Part shown: positions 43,161-52,019 of the stretch, in pieces | Layout: every line of letters starts with the position of its first letter | Numbering within the stretch: position 1 is the first letter of the stretch | Assembly (NCBI GenBank): GCA_902595845.1 | Contig: CACJRN010000007.1 | Coordinates: 1-64,000 of the forward strand | Length of the DNA: 64,000 nucleotides | Origin: an uncultured Gammaproteobacteria bacterium | Lineage (GTDB): Bacteria > Pseudomonadota > Gammaproteobacteria > Steroidobacterales > UBA11654 | Direction: 5' to 3' | Position numbers and translations under genes: made by a program | The notes under the pieces: model-generated | What the model was told of the DNA's origin: nothing | Seen by the model: the letters and a program-made list of their open reading frames with translations, nothing else | Databases searched by the model: none

Positions 43161-44192
43161 TCAATCTGAGTAAGTGCAATGTCTAACTTGGCAGAGTGCT
43201 ACTCCATGATTTGATCCATCATATAGTTGTGCCAATCCCTCTGGCATTGACATAAATCCATCCACAACGTGTTCAACAGATTTGATTTTTTCATCCTTAA
43301 TCCATCTGACTAATTGTTCTTCTGCTGAATCAATTTCATGAAGGTGGTTGTAGATAAAGAATCCTTTGAGCGATGAATTTGTTCTTCTTAAATTGGTATA
43401 GTTTTTGAGCCCAAAGGGTTCATCTAAGAGGTACTCAGATATAGAGCCACAGTGCACAATTCTCGAATTCATGGCCAAATTCTCCATGCATGCAGACAAA
43501 ATATCACCTCCAACATTATCAAAATAAAGATCGATGCCATTTGGAGCTGCTTCTTTGATTCGATTCACAATATCACCAGATTTATAATCAATGCTTTCAT
43601 CGCAACCTAGGGACTCAATAAAATTGCATTTCTCTTCACCGCCGGCAATACCAATAACATAACAGTCCAACATCTTCGCAAATTGAACAACGGTTGAACC
43701 GACACCACCTGCAGCACCTGAAATTACCACAGTCTCCCCTCTGTTTGGGTTTCCATGGCTGAAATATCCAAAATAAGCAGATAAACCAGTCATTCCCAAT
43801 AGACTCAAACCAAGTGAGTAAGGCGCACCCATGTCAGGAATCTTTCTGAACTTTTCTTTGTCAGTCATTTTTGATGCCTTATAGGTTTGCCAACCCATCT
43901 GGCCTTGCACTATCTCGCCTTCTTTATAATCTGAATGTTTTGATTCAATAATTTCTGCGACGCCTCTGCCATGAATCACATCACCTATATCAAGTGATTG
44001 TTCCCCAGCCGCTGATTCACCTGACATATACATTCTCATTACTGGAGCCAGATTGAGATATAGCGTTTTAAGCAAAACCTCACCATCTTGAATGTCAGGT
44101 ATATCAATTTCCATGTATTCAAAATCCTTCCTGACAACATTGCCTTCCGGTCGTCTGGCTACTCTCCACTGACAATTTTTAGCTTCGTTCAT
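43161..44192 (-). CDS. NADP-dependent zinc-independent MDR oxidoreductase (alkenal/curcumin reductase type)
   Basis: 343 residues. Medium-chain dehydrogenase without zinc ligands: N-terminal GroES-like domain (LKTLYLNLAPVMRMYMSG), Rossmann loop SGAAGGVGSTVVQFAK near residues 151-166, and FDNVGGDIL typical of leukotriene B4 dehydrogenase/curcumin reductase relatives. Reduces alpha,beta-unsaturated carbonyls with NADPH. Convergent with the Rid gene (6-base gap). Confidence 0.88.
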   Translation of the reverse strand: MNEAKNCQWRVARRPEGNVVRKDFEYMEIDIPDIQDGEVLLKTLYLNLAPVMRMYMSGESAAGEQSLDIGDVIHGRGVAEIIESKHSDYKEGEIVQGQMGWQTYKASKMTDKEKFRKIPDMGAPYSLGLSLLGMTGLSAYFGYFSHGNPNRGETVVISGAAGGVGSTVVQFAKMLDCYVIGIAGGEEKCNFIESLGCDESIDYKSGDIVNRIKEAAPNGIDLYFDNVGGDILSACMENLAMNSRIVHCGSISEYLLDEPFGLKNYTNLRRTNSSLKGFFIYNHLHEIDSAEEQLVRWIKDEKIKSVEHVVDGFMSMPEGLAQLYDGSNHGVALCQVRHCTYSD

Positions 44193-44289
44193 CTCGAGGA
44201 TTTTATCAGATGTAAGTAAAAAATATTTTTTCTATGCTTTGGTCAAAACAAAGTATTGTTTGCACAAAATATTTTGATAGGATGAATGT

Positions 44290-44982
44290 ATGAAGAAATT
44301 CATTCTGATACTCTGCCTTTTCACCATTACAACAAACATTTCCGCTCAATCATCCACAGTGACTGTCGAGGGGAAAGCCGAATTGAGCGTCACTCCTGAT
44401 CAAGCAATCTTAAATCTTGGAGTAGAAATGGAAGGACGTGATTTATCAGCGATGACAAAAAGGGTTGCTGAGGCAACCAATGCTTTCCTGATATTAACGG
44501 ATGATATGAATATCAAAAGAAATGATGTAATGACTTCAGGTGTGAATATCAATCCCAAATATCGTTATGAGAATAAAACAGGCAGGAGAATTTTTGATGG
44601 CTACAGTATTTCAAGGTCAATTCAGGTTGATATAAAAAATATCAATCAACTTGGAAGCATCATAGAACGCTCTGTTGAACAAGGGATTAATAATATTTCA
44701 GCTCCGATATTTCGAGTCAGTCAAGAAGATCAGATTATACAAAGTCTTCACTCGTTAGCAGTCAAGGATGCCTTAAAAAGAGCAGGGGCTTTGGCCGATC
44801 CTTTGAATGCTACTGTCGGGAAGGCACTGAAAATTGATGCATCATCAGTGCAATCGATTGCTCCACCAATGATGGAGATGAGAGCGCTTGATATGAGCAG
44901 TTCAGTAGCAGAACAAAGCTATTCGGTTGGACAAATCAAATTTAATCAGAGTGTTTTAGCAACATTCGAAATTGAAAATTAA
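44290..44982 (+). CDS. SIMPL-domain (DUF541/YggE-like) exported protein
   Basis: 230 residues with a signal peptide (FILILCLFTITTNISA). The body starts STVTVEGKAELSVTPDQAILNLGV, the SIMPL/DUF541 opening, followed by alternating strands and helices (GYSISRSIQVDIKNINQLG; KDALKRAGALADPLNATVGK). Periplasmic or outer-membrane linked; E. coli YggE relates to oxidative stress but the mechanism is unclear. A 51-residue basic reading frame begins on the base after its stop. Confidence 0.85.
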   Translation: MKKFILILCLFTITTNISAQSSTVTVEGKAELSVTPDQAILNLGVEMEGRDLSAMTKRVAEATNAFLILTDDMNIKRNDVMTSGVNINPKYRYENKTGRRIFDGYSISRSIQVDIKNINQLGSIIERSVEQGINNISAPIFRVSQEDQIIQSLHSLAVKDALKRAGALADPLNATVGKALKIDASSVQSIAPPMMEMRALDMSSSVAEQSYSVGQIKFNQSVLATFEIEN

Positions 44983-45138
44983 ATGAGTAGAGAATCACGT
45001 ATTGAGAAATCAGATAGAGCAAGAAGTCGAAGAAAGACTGTTCGAGAAATAAGAAAGAAGCTTTTAAAAAGGCTATATGCTCACAATAAACACTTGAGGG
45101 AAAAGACAAAAAAAATCAGAAAAAGACAGGCTCATTGA
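44983..45138 (+). CDS. Candidate 51-residue very basic small protein
   Basis: Starts right after the stop of the SIMPL gene (TAA-ATG). Of 51 residues about 22 are Arg or Lys, with few acids, and the sequence looks helical (VREIRKKLLKRLYAHNKHL). That suggests nucleic-acid or membrane binding. No family recognised and no own ribosome site beyond the upstream gene end. It is too short to be flagged by typical length limits, yet the coding-like amino-acid bias across the whole frame supports it. Confidence 0.55.
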   Translation: MSRESRIEKSDRARSRRKTVREIRKKLLKRLYAHNKHLREKTKKIRKRQAH

Positions 45139-45146
45139 TCCCCATC

Positions 45147-45344
45147 TTATTCCTGATCTAGTTTTTTGAAGCTTTCTCCAAATGCTTTTTGTTTTGCCTC
45201 TTTCCAGACACAATAGTCTTCATACATTGATTTAATTTTTATCGATACATCTTCAGCGCTTAAGCCTTCATGAAACCAGTCATGAAATTGTTCTTCAATT
45301 GTAAACTGCCGCTCATCTCCAATTGTTTTTCCGTCAACTTTCAT
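45147..45344 (-). CDS. Small acidic/aromatic protein of unknown function
   Basis: 65 residues, cytoplasmic, helical, rich in Glu, Lys and aromatic residues (QFHDWFHEGLSAEDV, MYEDYCVWKEAKQKAFGESF). The ATG has a GGAGAA ribosome site at good spacing. Not recognised. Converges with the basic small protein, eight bases between stops. Confidence 0.6.
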   Translation of the reverse strand: MKVDGKTIGDERQFTIEEQFHDWFHEGLSAEDVSIKIKSMYEDYCVWKEAKQKAFGESFKKLDQE

Positions 45345-45410
45345 ATTGATTCTCCAAAAAATATATAGTCAATGAGTATAATTTAAAAAAGTGTTAAATC
45401 AGATATCATC

Positions 45411-45878
45411 ATGAATAAAATTCTTCCAACAGAAATAAGAAATATATACCAAGGTCATCCCATCGCACTATGGGGGTTTGTTGCTTTTTTGGCTTTAATG
45501 ACATGGCGCTCTATCATTCATCTTATTTATCAGGAGTATGGCCTTCACCAGATTGCAAACTTCATTGTGTTGACTGGAGATCCAGATCCGATGCCAATGA
45601 TATATCTTTTCTTTTCTCTTTGGGGACTGGCCCAGTTGATATTATGCATGGTTTGTTGGATTGTAATTCTTAGATATAGAGAATTGATTTCTTTGATGTA
45701 CATTTTATTTATTTTTGAGTGGGCAATACGCTTGATACTTTATCCTCTGACAGATTTAGCGTTGGCAAATAATGAACTCTATAACAATGGTTCAACACCA
45801 GGTTCTGATTTAGCTCTGGGTATGGTGATTGTTCTGGTTGTCTTATTCTTGCTTTCCTTAAAAGAATCAAAATCCTAG
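45411..45878 (+). CDS. Predicted membrane protein of unknown function
   Basis: 155 residues with four hydrophobic segments (about 18-40, 62-83, 89-108, 130-150). Mostly loops of DPDP and NNGSTPGSD type between them. No domain recognised. Ends eight bases from the end of the convergent DoxX gene. Confidence 0.6.
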   Translation: MNKILPTEIRNIYQGHPIALWGFVAFLALMTWRSIIHLIYQEYGLHQIANFIVLTGDPDPMPMIYLFFSLWGLAQLILCMVCWIVILRYRELISLMYILFIFEWAIRLILYPLTDLALANNELYNNGSTPGSDLALGMVIVLVVLFLLSLKESKS

Positions 45879-45886
45879 AATTCTGA

Positions 45887-46354
45887 CTACCTAAAAATTC
45901 TATAATTGGGAAATCGTCTGCTTAGTATGGCATCCAGACCAAACCATTGCCCTGTAGGGTATTTAATGAAGAGCAAAACCAAAATAAAGAATGGCAAAAG
46001 TGAGGCATCATAGTAACCACCAATCGCAAAATTAAATAATATAAATAAACTAACCAGAGCCGATGATCTTGTTGTTAAGCCAATTAACAATCCAATCGCA
46101 CTGTATATTTCTCCAATCGTGATAAACCAGCCAATGGGCTGATAAAATGGAATTGCAAAATTTGTAAGATAGAAAACTGCAAAACTATCCGGAGGTAGCT
46201 CGGTTAATCTTTGCAAAAATATATTTTCCAAAATTGGGCTTGTCATCCATTGATCATTGACCTTATTGATCCCAGCCAATAACCAAAATAAGCCAAATAG
46301 CAACCTGAAAGTAACCAGCAAGAAACCCAAGATAATGTGGATCAATTTACTCAT
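45887..46354 (-). CDS. DoxX family membrane protein
   Basis: 155 residues, four helices. The start SKLIHIILGFLLVTFRLLFGLFWLLAGINKV, then a GEIYSAIGLLIGLTTRSSALVSLF helix pair, match the DoxX/DoxD-like family (four-helix quinone-linked or oxidase-associated proteins). The start ATG at 46354 lies eight bases inside the upstream gene; the frame runs 22 codons further upstream but those are not membrane-like. Translation is coupled to the CxxC protein. Confidence 0.75.
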   Translation of the reverse strand: MSKLIHIILGFLLVTFRLLFGLFWLLAGINKVNDQWMTSPILENIFLQRLTELPPDSFAVFYLTNFAIPFYQPIGWFITIGEIYSAIGLLIGLTTRSSALVSLFILFNFAIGGYYDASLLPFFILVLLFIKYPTGQWFGLDAILSRRFPNYRIFR

Positions 46355-46880
46355 TGTCTTCACTTTTTTGTAGTTTCTGATCAATGTATGTAAGTGTCTC
46401 CCACAATGGCAGTCTCTCACAGGAGCCTATGATCTCTTCTTTGTGGTTAACCCAATCTTGATTCTCTCTATCAATCAGAAATTGATTTATTTTGATTAGA
46501 TTTGGATCGACAGATATCTGTGCAGTTGTGATTTCAAAATCAAACCAATTTCCCTTCTCACTGGAATAGATTTTAGCAGGCCTTGAGTGACCTTTGATTT
46601 GATAGCCATCAAAGTTTCTTATAAAAAATTCCCATATGGTGGATATTTGAGACCAAAATGTTCGCGTTTGTAAATGAATGAGTAAATATGATTCTCGATC
46701 CAGGAAGGTATCATCGATATTACTTTCACCCTCAGTACAGACCAGTGTTGCTTCACACATAGTGCAAAATTCACCAAATTGCGAATAAAGCAAGAGTTCA
46801 TTATTTTTACTTTTCATTTCCTGAGCTTGTGCATCAAGAGCAACTATGAAAAAGATTAGAACAAAGTATTTCTTAGTCAT
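46347..46880 (-). CDS. Exported CxxC protein of unknown function (paired with DoxX)
   Basis: About 177 residues. The ATG at 46880 (MTKKYFVLIFFIVALDAQAQ) gives a good signal peptide; 14 more codons lie upstream in frame. The mature part has EFCTMCEATLVC, a CxxC near the N-terminus plus a third Cys, and one further Cys near the end (GSCERL). That could bind metal or haem or act in thiol redox, but no family was recognised. Overlaps the DoxX gene by eight bases. Confidence 0.6.
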   Translation of the reverse strand: MTKKYFVLIFFIVALDAQAQEMKSKNNELLLYSQFGEFCTMCEATLVCTEGESNIDDTFLDRESYLLIHLQTRTFWSQISTIWEFFIRNFDGYQIKGHSRPAKIYSSEKGNWFDFEITTAQISVDPNLIKINQFLIDRENQDWVNHKEEIIGSCERLPLWETLTYIDQKLQKSEDNE

Positions 46881-46941
46881 TGATAAATTATATGATAAAA
46901 AAAACTTATTAAATTGAGTCAATTCTACGGTGTGTTCGATT

Positions 46942-47559
46942 ATGTATGATAAATATATCCTTCCATATCTTCTAAATTATACCTGCGGACAAAAGCCTTT
47001 CATTAAACAGAGGCAAAAGATAGTTCCAATGGCCAAAGGCAAAGTCCTTGAGGTTGGAATTGGATCAGGTCTGAATATGCCATTCCTGAATATTAATAAA
47101 ATTAATTCTTTGATTGGGATTGACCCATCAGAGGAACTGATTCAACTTGCAGAAAAGAGGGTTGATGACTCAATGCCAAATATTGATTTGGTTATTTCAA
47201 AGGCTGAAGAGATGCAATTCAATGACGATACATTTGATACGGTTTTAATGACTTACACTTTGTGCACGGTTGAAGATGTTCATGCTTCATTGAGTGAAAT
47301 AAAACGAGTCTTGAAGCCAGAAGGTCAACTTTTATTTTGCGAGCATGGTCTTGCGCCAGAAGAGAAGACGGCTGAATGGCAGAATCGAATCAATTATATC
47401 TGGCCCCATATTTCTGGAGGCTGTAATCTCAATAAAGATATCCCTCATCTAATAGGAAAGGCAGGATTCAATATTTCAAATATGGAACAAATGTACTTAC
47501 CCAAGACTCCAAAAATCCTCGGCTATAATTACTGGGGGACTGCTATAAAGGCAGATTAA
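46942..47559 (+). CDS. Class I SAM-dependent methyltransferase
   Basis: 205 residues. Motif I VLEVGIGSGLNMPF, motif II around IGIDPSEELIQLAEKR, and KRVLKPEGQLLFCEHG are typical of the UbiE/METTL7-like group, which methylates small molecules, quinones or lipids. Start at ATG 46942 (MYDKYILPYLLNYTC) fits the family; the frame also opens at a GTG 12 bases upstream. Followed by AhpD-like and arsC-like genes on the same strand. Substrate unknown. Confidence 0.8.
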   Translation: MYDKYILPYLLNYTCGQKPFIKQRQKIVPMAKGKVLEVGIGSGLNMPFLNINKINSLIGIDPSEELIQLAEKRVDDSMPNIDLVISKAEEMQFNDDTFDTVLMTYTLCTVEDVHASLSEIKRVLKPEGQLLFCEHGLAPEEKTAEWQNRINYIWPHISGGCNLNKDIPHLIGKAGFNISNMEQMYLPKTPKILGYNYWGTAIKAD

Positions 47560-47581
47560 ATCTCAAAGCAAGGAAAAAATT

Positions 47582-48139
47582 ATGTCACGAATAAATCCAG
47601 CAGATAGATCTGAGCTCAGCAAAGAAATTCAAACACTCATGGATCAATCAGAAACAATGATGGGATTTGTACCAAATGATGCACTCATTATGGCGAAGAA
47701 TCCTGAACTGCTTCAATCTGTAAGTCAGCTTATAAATACCATTTATTCTTTCAGGAGCATTTCAGAAGAAATAAGATCTTTGGTGGGATTGATGGCCAGT
47801 CAAGCATCGGGTTGTCATTATTGCATTGCTCACACAAGCAATAGTGCGCTTGAGAAAAATATTTCAATAGAGAAGTTAAAAAAAATATGGGAATTTGAAA
47901 GTTCGGAATGTTTTTCTGAGAGTGAAAAAGCTGCATTGAGAATTGCTCTGAACGCAGCTCAGACTCCCAACCTCATCTCTGATGAAGATTACAGTCAATT
48001 TAAGAAATGCTTCGATGAAAATCAGCAAATCGAGATACTTGCAATTATTTCATTATTTGGTTTTCTCAATCGTTGGAACAGTAGTTTAATGACAGAAATT
48101 GAGTCATTGCCCTTAAATCGAATCAAGGAGCTAGAATGA
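47582..48139 (+). CDS. AhpD-like carboxymuconolactone-decarboxylase family protein
   Basis: 185 residues, helical. The CMD/AhpD core is seen in EEIRSLVGLMASQASGCHYC with a CxxC (Cys78, Cys81) followed by IAHTSNSAL. Members with this CxxC are thiol peroxidase or alkylhydroperoxidase D-like. The C-terminal half (SESEKAALRIALNAAQTPN) matches peroxidase-related relatives. Overlaps the arsC-like start by four bases. Confidence 0.8.
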   Translation: MSRINPADRSELSKEIQTLMDQSETMMGFVPNDALIMAKNPELLQSVSQLINTIYSFRSISEEIRSLVGLMASQASGCHYCIAHTSNSALEKNISIEKLKKIWEFESSECFSESEKAALRIALNAAQTPNLISDEDYSQFKKCFDENQQIEILAIISLFGFLNRWNSSLMTEIESLPLNRIKELE

Positions 48140-48543
48140 AGACGATTGTTTTTTTGTGTGTTGAGAACTCTTGTAGAAGTCAAATGGCTGAAGCATTTGG
48201 CAAAATGATCGGAGCCGATAGATATCAATTTTTCAGTGCAGGCTCAAAACCCAGCGGCAAAGTAAACCCCAAAGCAATAAAATTCATGTCAGATATTGGT
48301 TATGTCATGAGTGATCATCAATCCAAGGGTATTGATTCTTTACCACAAGAGGGGGTAACCGCAATGATATCAATGGGCTGTGGAGACGCATGCCCTCAGA
48401 TACCTGCATTGATTCGATTGGAGTGGGAAATCCCTGACCCTAAAAATATGGATGATCAGGGTTTTAAGAAGGTAAGAGATGAAATTGGTCTTCATGTGGA
48501 AAAATTAATTAAACAAATGGATAATGACGATTCAAAAAATTGA
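48136..48543 (+). CDS. Arsenate reductase-like low-molecular-weight phosphatase fold protein
   Basis: 135 residues. The phosphatase loop is [14 protein letters not shown] (Cys8 ... Arg14, CX5R), and [17 protein letters not shown] gives the Asp-Pro acid loop. [11 protein letters not shown] near 78-88 resembles the motif of mycothiol-type actinobacterial ArsC rather than the CxxxxxxC of the Staphylococcus thioredoxin type. Reduces arsenate or may act as a phosphatase. No ArsR or arsenite pump nearby, so the role is uncertain. Overlaps the ppiB start region. Confidence 0.8.
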   Translation: MKTIVFLCVENSCRSQMAEAFGKMIGADRYQFFSAGSKPSGKVNPKAIKFMSDIGYVMSDHQSKGIDSLPQEGVTAMISMGCGDACPQIPALIRLEWEIPDPKNMDDQGFKKVRDEIGLHVEKLIKQMDNDDSKN

Positions 48544-48550
48544 GGTGACT

Positions 48551-48976
48551 ATGACACAAGTAATGATGAAAACAGCAAAAGGCGATATCCGAATTGATCT
48601 ATTCGATGAAGATGCGCCAAATACTGTAAAAAACTTCACTGATCTAATAGAAAAAGGATTCTATGACGGACTTAATTTTCACAGGGTGATCCCAAACTTT
48701 GTCATCCAAGGTGGTTGTCCGCAAGGAACTGGTACAGGAGGCCCTGGCTACCATATTGATTGTGAAATTAATCCCAATCGGCATCAAGCTGGAACCCTAT
48801 CAATGGCTCATGCAGGAAAAAATACTGGCGGAAGCCAATTCTTCATCTGCCACAGTCCGCAGCCTCATTTAGATGGGGTACATACAGTTTTTGGACATAC
48901 CGCAAACATGGATGTGGTAAATTCAATTGAACAGGGTGATGAGATAATCTCTGCCGAGATTATTTCTGGTGACTGA
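48551..48976 (+). CDS. ppiB: Cytoplasmic-type peptidyl-prolyl cis-trans isomerase B
   Basis: 141 residues, cyclophilin without signal peptide. [25 protein letters not shown] and [15 protein letters not shown] carry the catalytic Arg, Gln and peptide-binding residues. The frame is open nine codons upstream into the arsC-like gene; ATG 48551 has GAGGTG before it. After the stop, GAGAAAA/TTTTCTC could pair but there is no T tract. Confidence 0.93.
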   Translation: MTQVMMKTAKGDIRIDLFDEDAPNTVKNFTDLIEKGFYDGLNFHRVIPNFVIQGGCPQGTGTGGPGYHIDCEINPNRHQAGTLSMAHAGKNTGGSQFFICHSPQPHLDGVHTVFGHTANMDVVNSIEQGDEIISAEIISGD

Positions 48977-48982
48977 GAAAAT

Positions 48983-49010
48983 TTGACTAAGCAGTTTTCT
49001 CGGGCAAAAT
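48983..49010 (+). promoter_or_regulatory. Candidate promoter for tRNA-His
   Basis: TTGACT, 16-base spacer, CAAAAT (4 of 6 to consensus), 17 bases before the tRNA. Weak -10; the -35 is good. Confidence 0.4.
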
Positions 49011-49027
49011 ACTCTTTCGAAACAATG

Positions 49028-49103
49028 GTGGACGTAGCTCAGTTGGTAGAGCCCCTGATTGTGGTTCAGGTGGTCGTGGGTTCGAGCCCCATCGTCCACC
49101 CCA
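49028..49103 (+). tRNA. tRNA-His (anticodon GTG)
   Basis: 76 bases with encoded CCA. Acceptor GTGGACG/CGTCCAC; a G at 49027 (position -1) faces discriminator C73, the identity mark of tRNA-His. Anticodon stem CCTGA/TCAGG, loop TTGTGGT, anticodon GTG. Confidence 0.97.
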
Positions 49104-49119
49104 TTATTTTGAGTGATAG

Positions 49120-50793
49120 ATGAAAACAGATATAGAAATAGCAAGAGAAGCAGAACCCAAAACGATTGATAAAATTGCAGATCAATTGGGTATTGGAGAG
49201 GAGTATCTTGAGCGCTATGGCAAATTTAAGTCCAAGATTGACTTATCAATCAATCAGGAACAATTAAAGGGTTCTAAGAACGGTAAACTAATCTTGGTTA
49301 CCGCCATCTCCCCCACGCCTGCAGGAGAAGGAAAAACCACTACAAGTGTTGGCCTCGTCGATGGGCTATGCCACATCGGAAAAAAAGCAATGATTTGCCT
49401 TAGAGAACCGAGCCTAGGACCTTGCTTTGGTATGAAAGGTGGTGCAGCTGGAGGAGGTCATGCTCAAGTGATCCCCATGACAGACATTAATCTACATTTT
49501 ACAGGTGATTTTCATGCCATTGGAGCAGCTCATAATCTTCTTTCTGCATTAATTGATAATCATATACATTGGGACAATGAATTGGATATTGATCCCAGAA
49601 GAATCACTTGGAAGAGAGTGGTCGATATGAATGATCGATCATTAAGAGATATCACCTGCGGTCTTGGTGGGGTTGGGAATGGTATTCCTAGACAGAGTGG
49701 TTTCGATATCACAGTTGCTTCAGAAATCATGGCTATTTTTTGTCTTGCATCAGACATTGATGATCTAAAAAAGAGGATTGGAAATATTGTCATAGGTTAT
49801 TCCAGATCCAACGAACCCATAAGAGCAAAGCAACTCAATGCCGATGGCGCAATAACTGCTTTGTTGAAAGACGCATTCCAGCCAAATTTAGTACAAACAC
49901 TTGAAAATAATCCAGCATTTATACACGGTGGACCATTCGCAAATATTGCACATGGTTGTAATACAGTCGTTGCAACTAAGCTTGCATTAAAACTTGCTGA
50001 TTATGTTGTTACCGAAGCCGGATTTGGAGCAGACCTAGGCGCTGAGAAATTTTTTGATATCAAATGCAGAAAATCAGGTCTCAAACCAGACGCAGTTGTT
50101 CTGGTGGCAACCACAAAAGCTTTAAAAATGCATGGTGGCGTGACAAAGGATAACCTTGGTGCAGAGAATGTAGATGCAGTAACCAAAGGTTGTAAGAATC
50201 TCAAAAGACACATTGAAAATATCAAGAAGTTTGGAGTCCCTGTGATGGTTGCGATCAATGACTATGTGACCGATACAAAAGATGAACATGCTGCGATAAT
50301 TCAATATTGTAAGGAGATTGGTGTTGAGTGCAGAATTTCATCTCACTGGGAAAAAGGAGGCAAAGGTGCATCAGAACTAGCAGAAGAGGTTGTTAAAATT
50401 GCTGACTCTAATTCTTCTGATTTCAAACCTTTGTATGACAATAAAATGTCTCTATGGGATAAGACCCAATTCATTGCAAAAAACATATATGGTGCCTCAG
50501 AAATCATTGCAGATAAAAAGGTAAGAAATCAGTTTAAGAAATTAGAAGATGATGGATTTGGTGAGTACCCAATTTGCATGGCAAAAACTCAGTATAGCTT
50601 TTCAACGGACCCATTGCTGATGGGTGCTCCATCAGGTCATGACGTCCCCATTCGAGAAGTAAGACTATCCGCTGGCGCTGAGTTTATTGTGGTTGTTTGC
50701 GGTGAAATTATGACAATGCCAGGCCTGCCAAGGGTGCCTGCATCAGAGGGTATCGATGTAGATGATGAGGGACTGATTCAAGGACTTTTCTAA
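49120..50793 (+). CDS. fhs: Formate-tetrahydrofolate ligase
   Basis: 557 residues. ATP-dependent synthesis of 10-formyl-THF from formate. The P-loop is [14 protein letters not shown] near residues 62-75; [35 protein letters not shown] and [10 protein letters not shown] follow in order. With FolD and GlyA in the same window it can load one-carbon units from formate as well as serine. Many Gammaproteobacteria lack fhs. Overlaps fur by three bases, tail to tail. Confidence 0.97.
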   Translation: MKTDIEIAREAEPKTIDKIADQLGIGEEYLERYGKFKSKIDLSINQEQLKGSKNGKLILVTAISPTPAGEGKTTTSVGLVDGLCHIGKKAMICLREPSLGPCFGMKGGAAGGGHAQVIPMTDINLHFTGDFHAIGAAHNLLSALIDNHIHWDNELDIDPRRITWKRVVDMNDRSLRDITCGLGGVGNGIPRQSGFDITVASEIMAIFCLASDIDDLKKRIGNIVIGYSRSNEPIRAKQLNADGAITALLKDAFQPNLVQTLENNPAFIHGGPFANIAHGCNTVVATKLALKLADYVVTEAGFGADLGAEKFFDIKCRKSGLKPDAVVLVATTKALKMHGGVTKDNLGAENVDAVTKGCKNLKRHIENIKKFGVPVMVAINDYVTDTKDEHAAIIQYCKEIGVECRISSHWEKGGKGASELAEEVVKIADSNSSDFKPLYDNKMSLWDKTQFIAKNIYGASEIIADKKVRNQFKKLEDDGFGEYPICMAKTQYSFSTDPLLMGAPSGHDVPIREVRLSAGAEFIVVVCGEIMTMPGLPRVPASEGIDVDDEGLIQGLF

Positions 50794-51197
50794 TCGTCGA
50801 TTGGTTCTACGAATAGCACTAGAGAGTGATCTACAATTCTATATCCATTTTGCTTGGCTAATTGATCTTGCCTTTCCTCGATTAATTCATCTTCAAACTC
50901 AATGACTTTTCCAGTTTTGACACAAACCATATGATCATGGTGATGCGAAGGTGTGAGCTCAAAAACAGCTTGGCCTGAATCAAAGTTATGTTTGATGCAT
51001 ATGCCTGCATCGACGAATTGATTTAGAACGCGATAAACTGTTGCAACGCCAACCTCATCATTATTTTTTATAAGGATCTTGTTGATATCATCAGCACTCA
51101 AGTGAGACTTTTTGCTTGTCTCTAGGACCTCTAGAATCCTCTTTCTTGCGTGAGTGACTTTAAGCCCAGCTGATCTAATTTCATTATTCTTACTCAT
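50790..51197 (-). CDS. fur: Ferric uptake regulator Fur
   Basis: 135 residues. Winged-helix domain with [15 protein letters not shown] and [12 protein letters not shown], then the metal domain HHHDHMVC and [14 protein letters not shown]. This matches Fur proper rather than Zur or PerR. Compared with E. coli Fur, the second Cys of CxxC (Cys96) is Thr here (MVCVKTGK) and the C-terminal His/Cys tail is missing, so there is no structural zinc pair of that type. Likely controls the Fur box at 3745. Confidence 0.9.
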   Translation of the reverse strand: MSKNNEIRSAGLKVTHARKRILEVLETSKKSHLSADDINKILIKNNDEVGVATVYRVLNQFVDAGICIKHNFDSGQAVFELTPSHHHDHMVCVKTGKVIEFEDELIEERQDQLAKQNGYRIVDHSLVLFVEPIDD

Positions 51198-51226
51198 TCT
51201 TTGTATCTTATATGTGGTGCATCAAA

Positions 51227-51239
51227 TATCAAGTTGATA
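51227..51239. promoter_or_regulatory. 13-base palindrome between fur and the Ddn-like gene
   Basis: TATCAA-G-TTGATA, perfect inverted repeat in a 55-base divergent spacer, 29 bases before the fur start and 12 bases before the Ddn-like ATG. Its half-site order differs from the Fur box. Could be an operator; no direct support. Confidence 0.35.
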
Positions 51240-51251
51240 ACATCTATACAT

Positions 51252-51695
51252 ATGTATCCATGGCGAAAACCTGAATTATTTAAACCGCTAATCAAGTCTT
51301 TGAATCGATTTCATATTTGGATTTATGAAAAATATGATGGAAGATTCATCGGGCAATACAATGGATTGCCGTTTTGTTTGATGAAAGTGAAGGGAAGAAG
51401 AACAGGCAATATAATTACTATTGCCTTGCTTACAATTCCGCATGGAGATGATTACATACTTGTCGCTTCACAGGGAGGAGCAAAGACGAATCCGCTTTGG
51501 TATTACAATCTCAAAGAGAATCCAGAAATTGAGATGCAAGTTTTCTCAGATATATTCAAAATGAGAGCAATAGAGTTATCCAATGATGAAAAGAATGATC
51601 TATGGCCTACCATCATAGAGGCATATCCTGGATATGAGAATTATCAAAAAGTAACGAATAGAAACATCCCCGTTTTTATTTGCAAGAAAATCTAA
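51252..51695 (+). CDS. Deazaflavin (F420)-type nitroreductase family protein (Ddn-like)
   Basis: 147 residues. The core KVKGRRTGNIITIALLTIPHGDDYILVASQGGAKTNP (split beta-barrel) followed by LWYYNLKENPEIEMQV matches the Ddn/F420-dependent quinone reductase family (pfam04075), best known in actinobacteria. The start at ATG 51252 (MYPWRKPE) fits; 17 codons upstream are open in frame. No F420 biosynthesis gene is in the window, so cofactor use is uncertain. Divergent from fur. Confidence 0.75.
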   Translation: MYPWRKPELFKPLIKSLNRFHIWIYEKYDGRFIGQYNGLPFCLMKVKGRRTGNIITIALLTIPHGDDYILVASQGGAKTNPLWYYNLKENPEIEMQVFSDIFKMRAIELSNDEKNDLWPTIIEAYPGYENYQKVTNRNIPVFICKKI

Positions 51696-52019
51696 ATCTT
51701 GCGCTAAAAATTTTTGTGAAACATTATTTTGTTGTTTTTTTGTAACAGTGTCATCAAAACTATGGAATATTTGATGGCAAATACACGATTGCAAACATCA
51801 TGACCTGAAAATATTATTTCTTCATTTTCAATATTTTAGAACTGAATATTAGGGTACTGATTTAAACAATAAATCCATTTTCAAAATATGAATATAAATT
51901 TGTGAATTCGTAATCATCTTGTAATAACAAGGGAATAGTTTTAGCATTTGATTAATCGGGCAGCAATGCCCATAAACATGTTTAAAATAAAGAAATTTAC
52001 TAAGTAAATGAGGAATAAA
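51696..52019. other. AT-rich spacer before the TonB-dependent receptor gene
   Basis: 324 bases without a gene. It contains a small hairpin GGGCA-GCAA-TGCCC (51958-51971), and a weak candidate promoter TTGTGA (51900-51905), 16 bases, TAATAA (51922-51927). No Fur box, riboswitch or RNA gene was recognised. The long leader suggests regulation of the receptor. Confidence 0.4.

Noticed and set aside
48976-49002. Inverted repeat GAGAAAA/TTTTCTC after ppiB as a terminator
   Set aside because: Loop of 13 bases, no T tract, and it overlaps the likely tRNA-His promoter.
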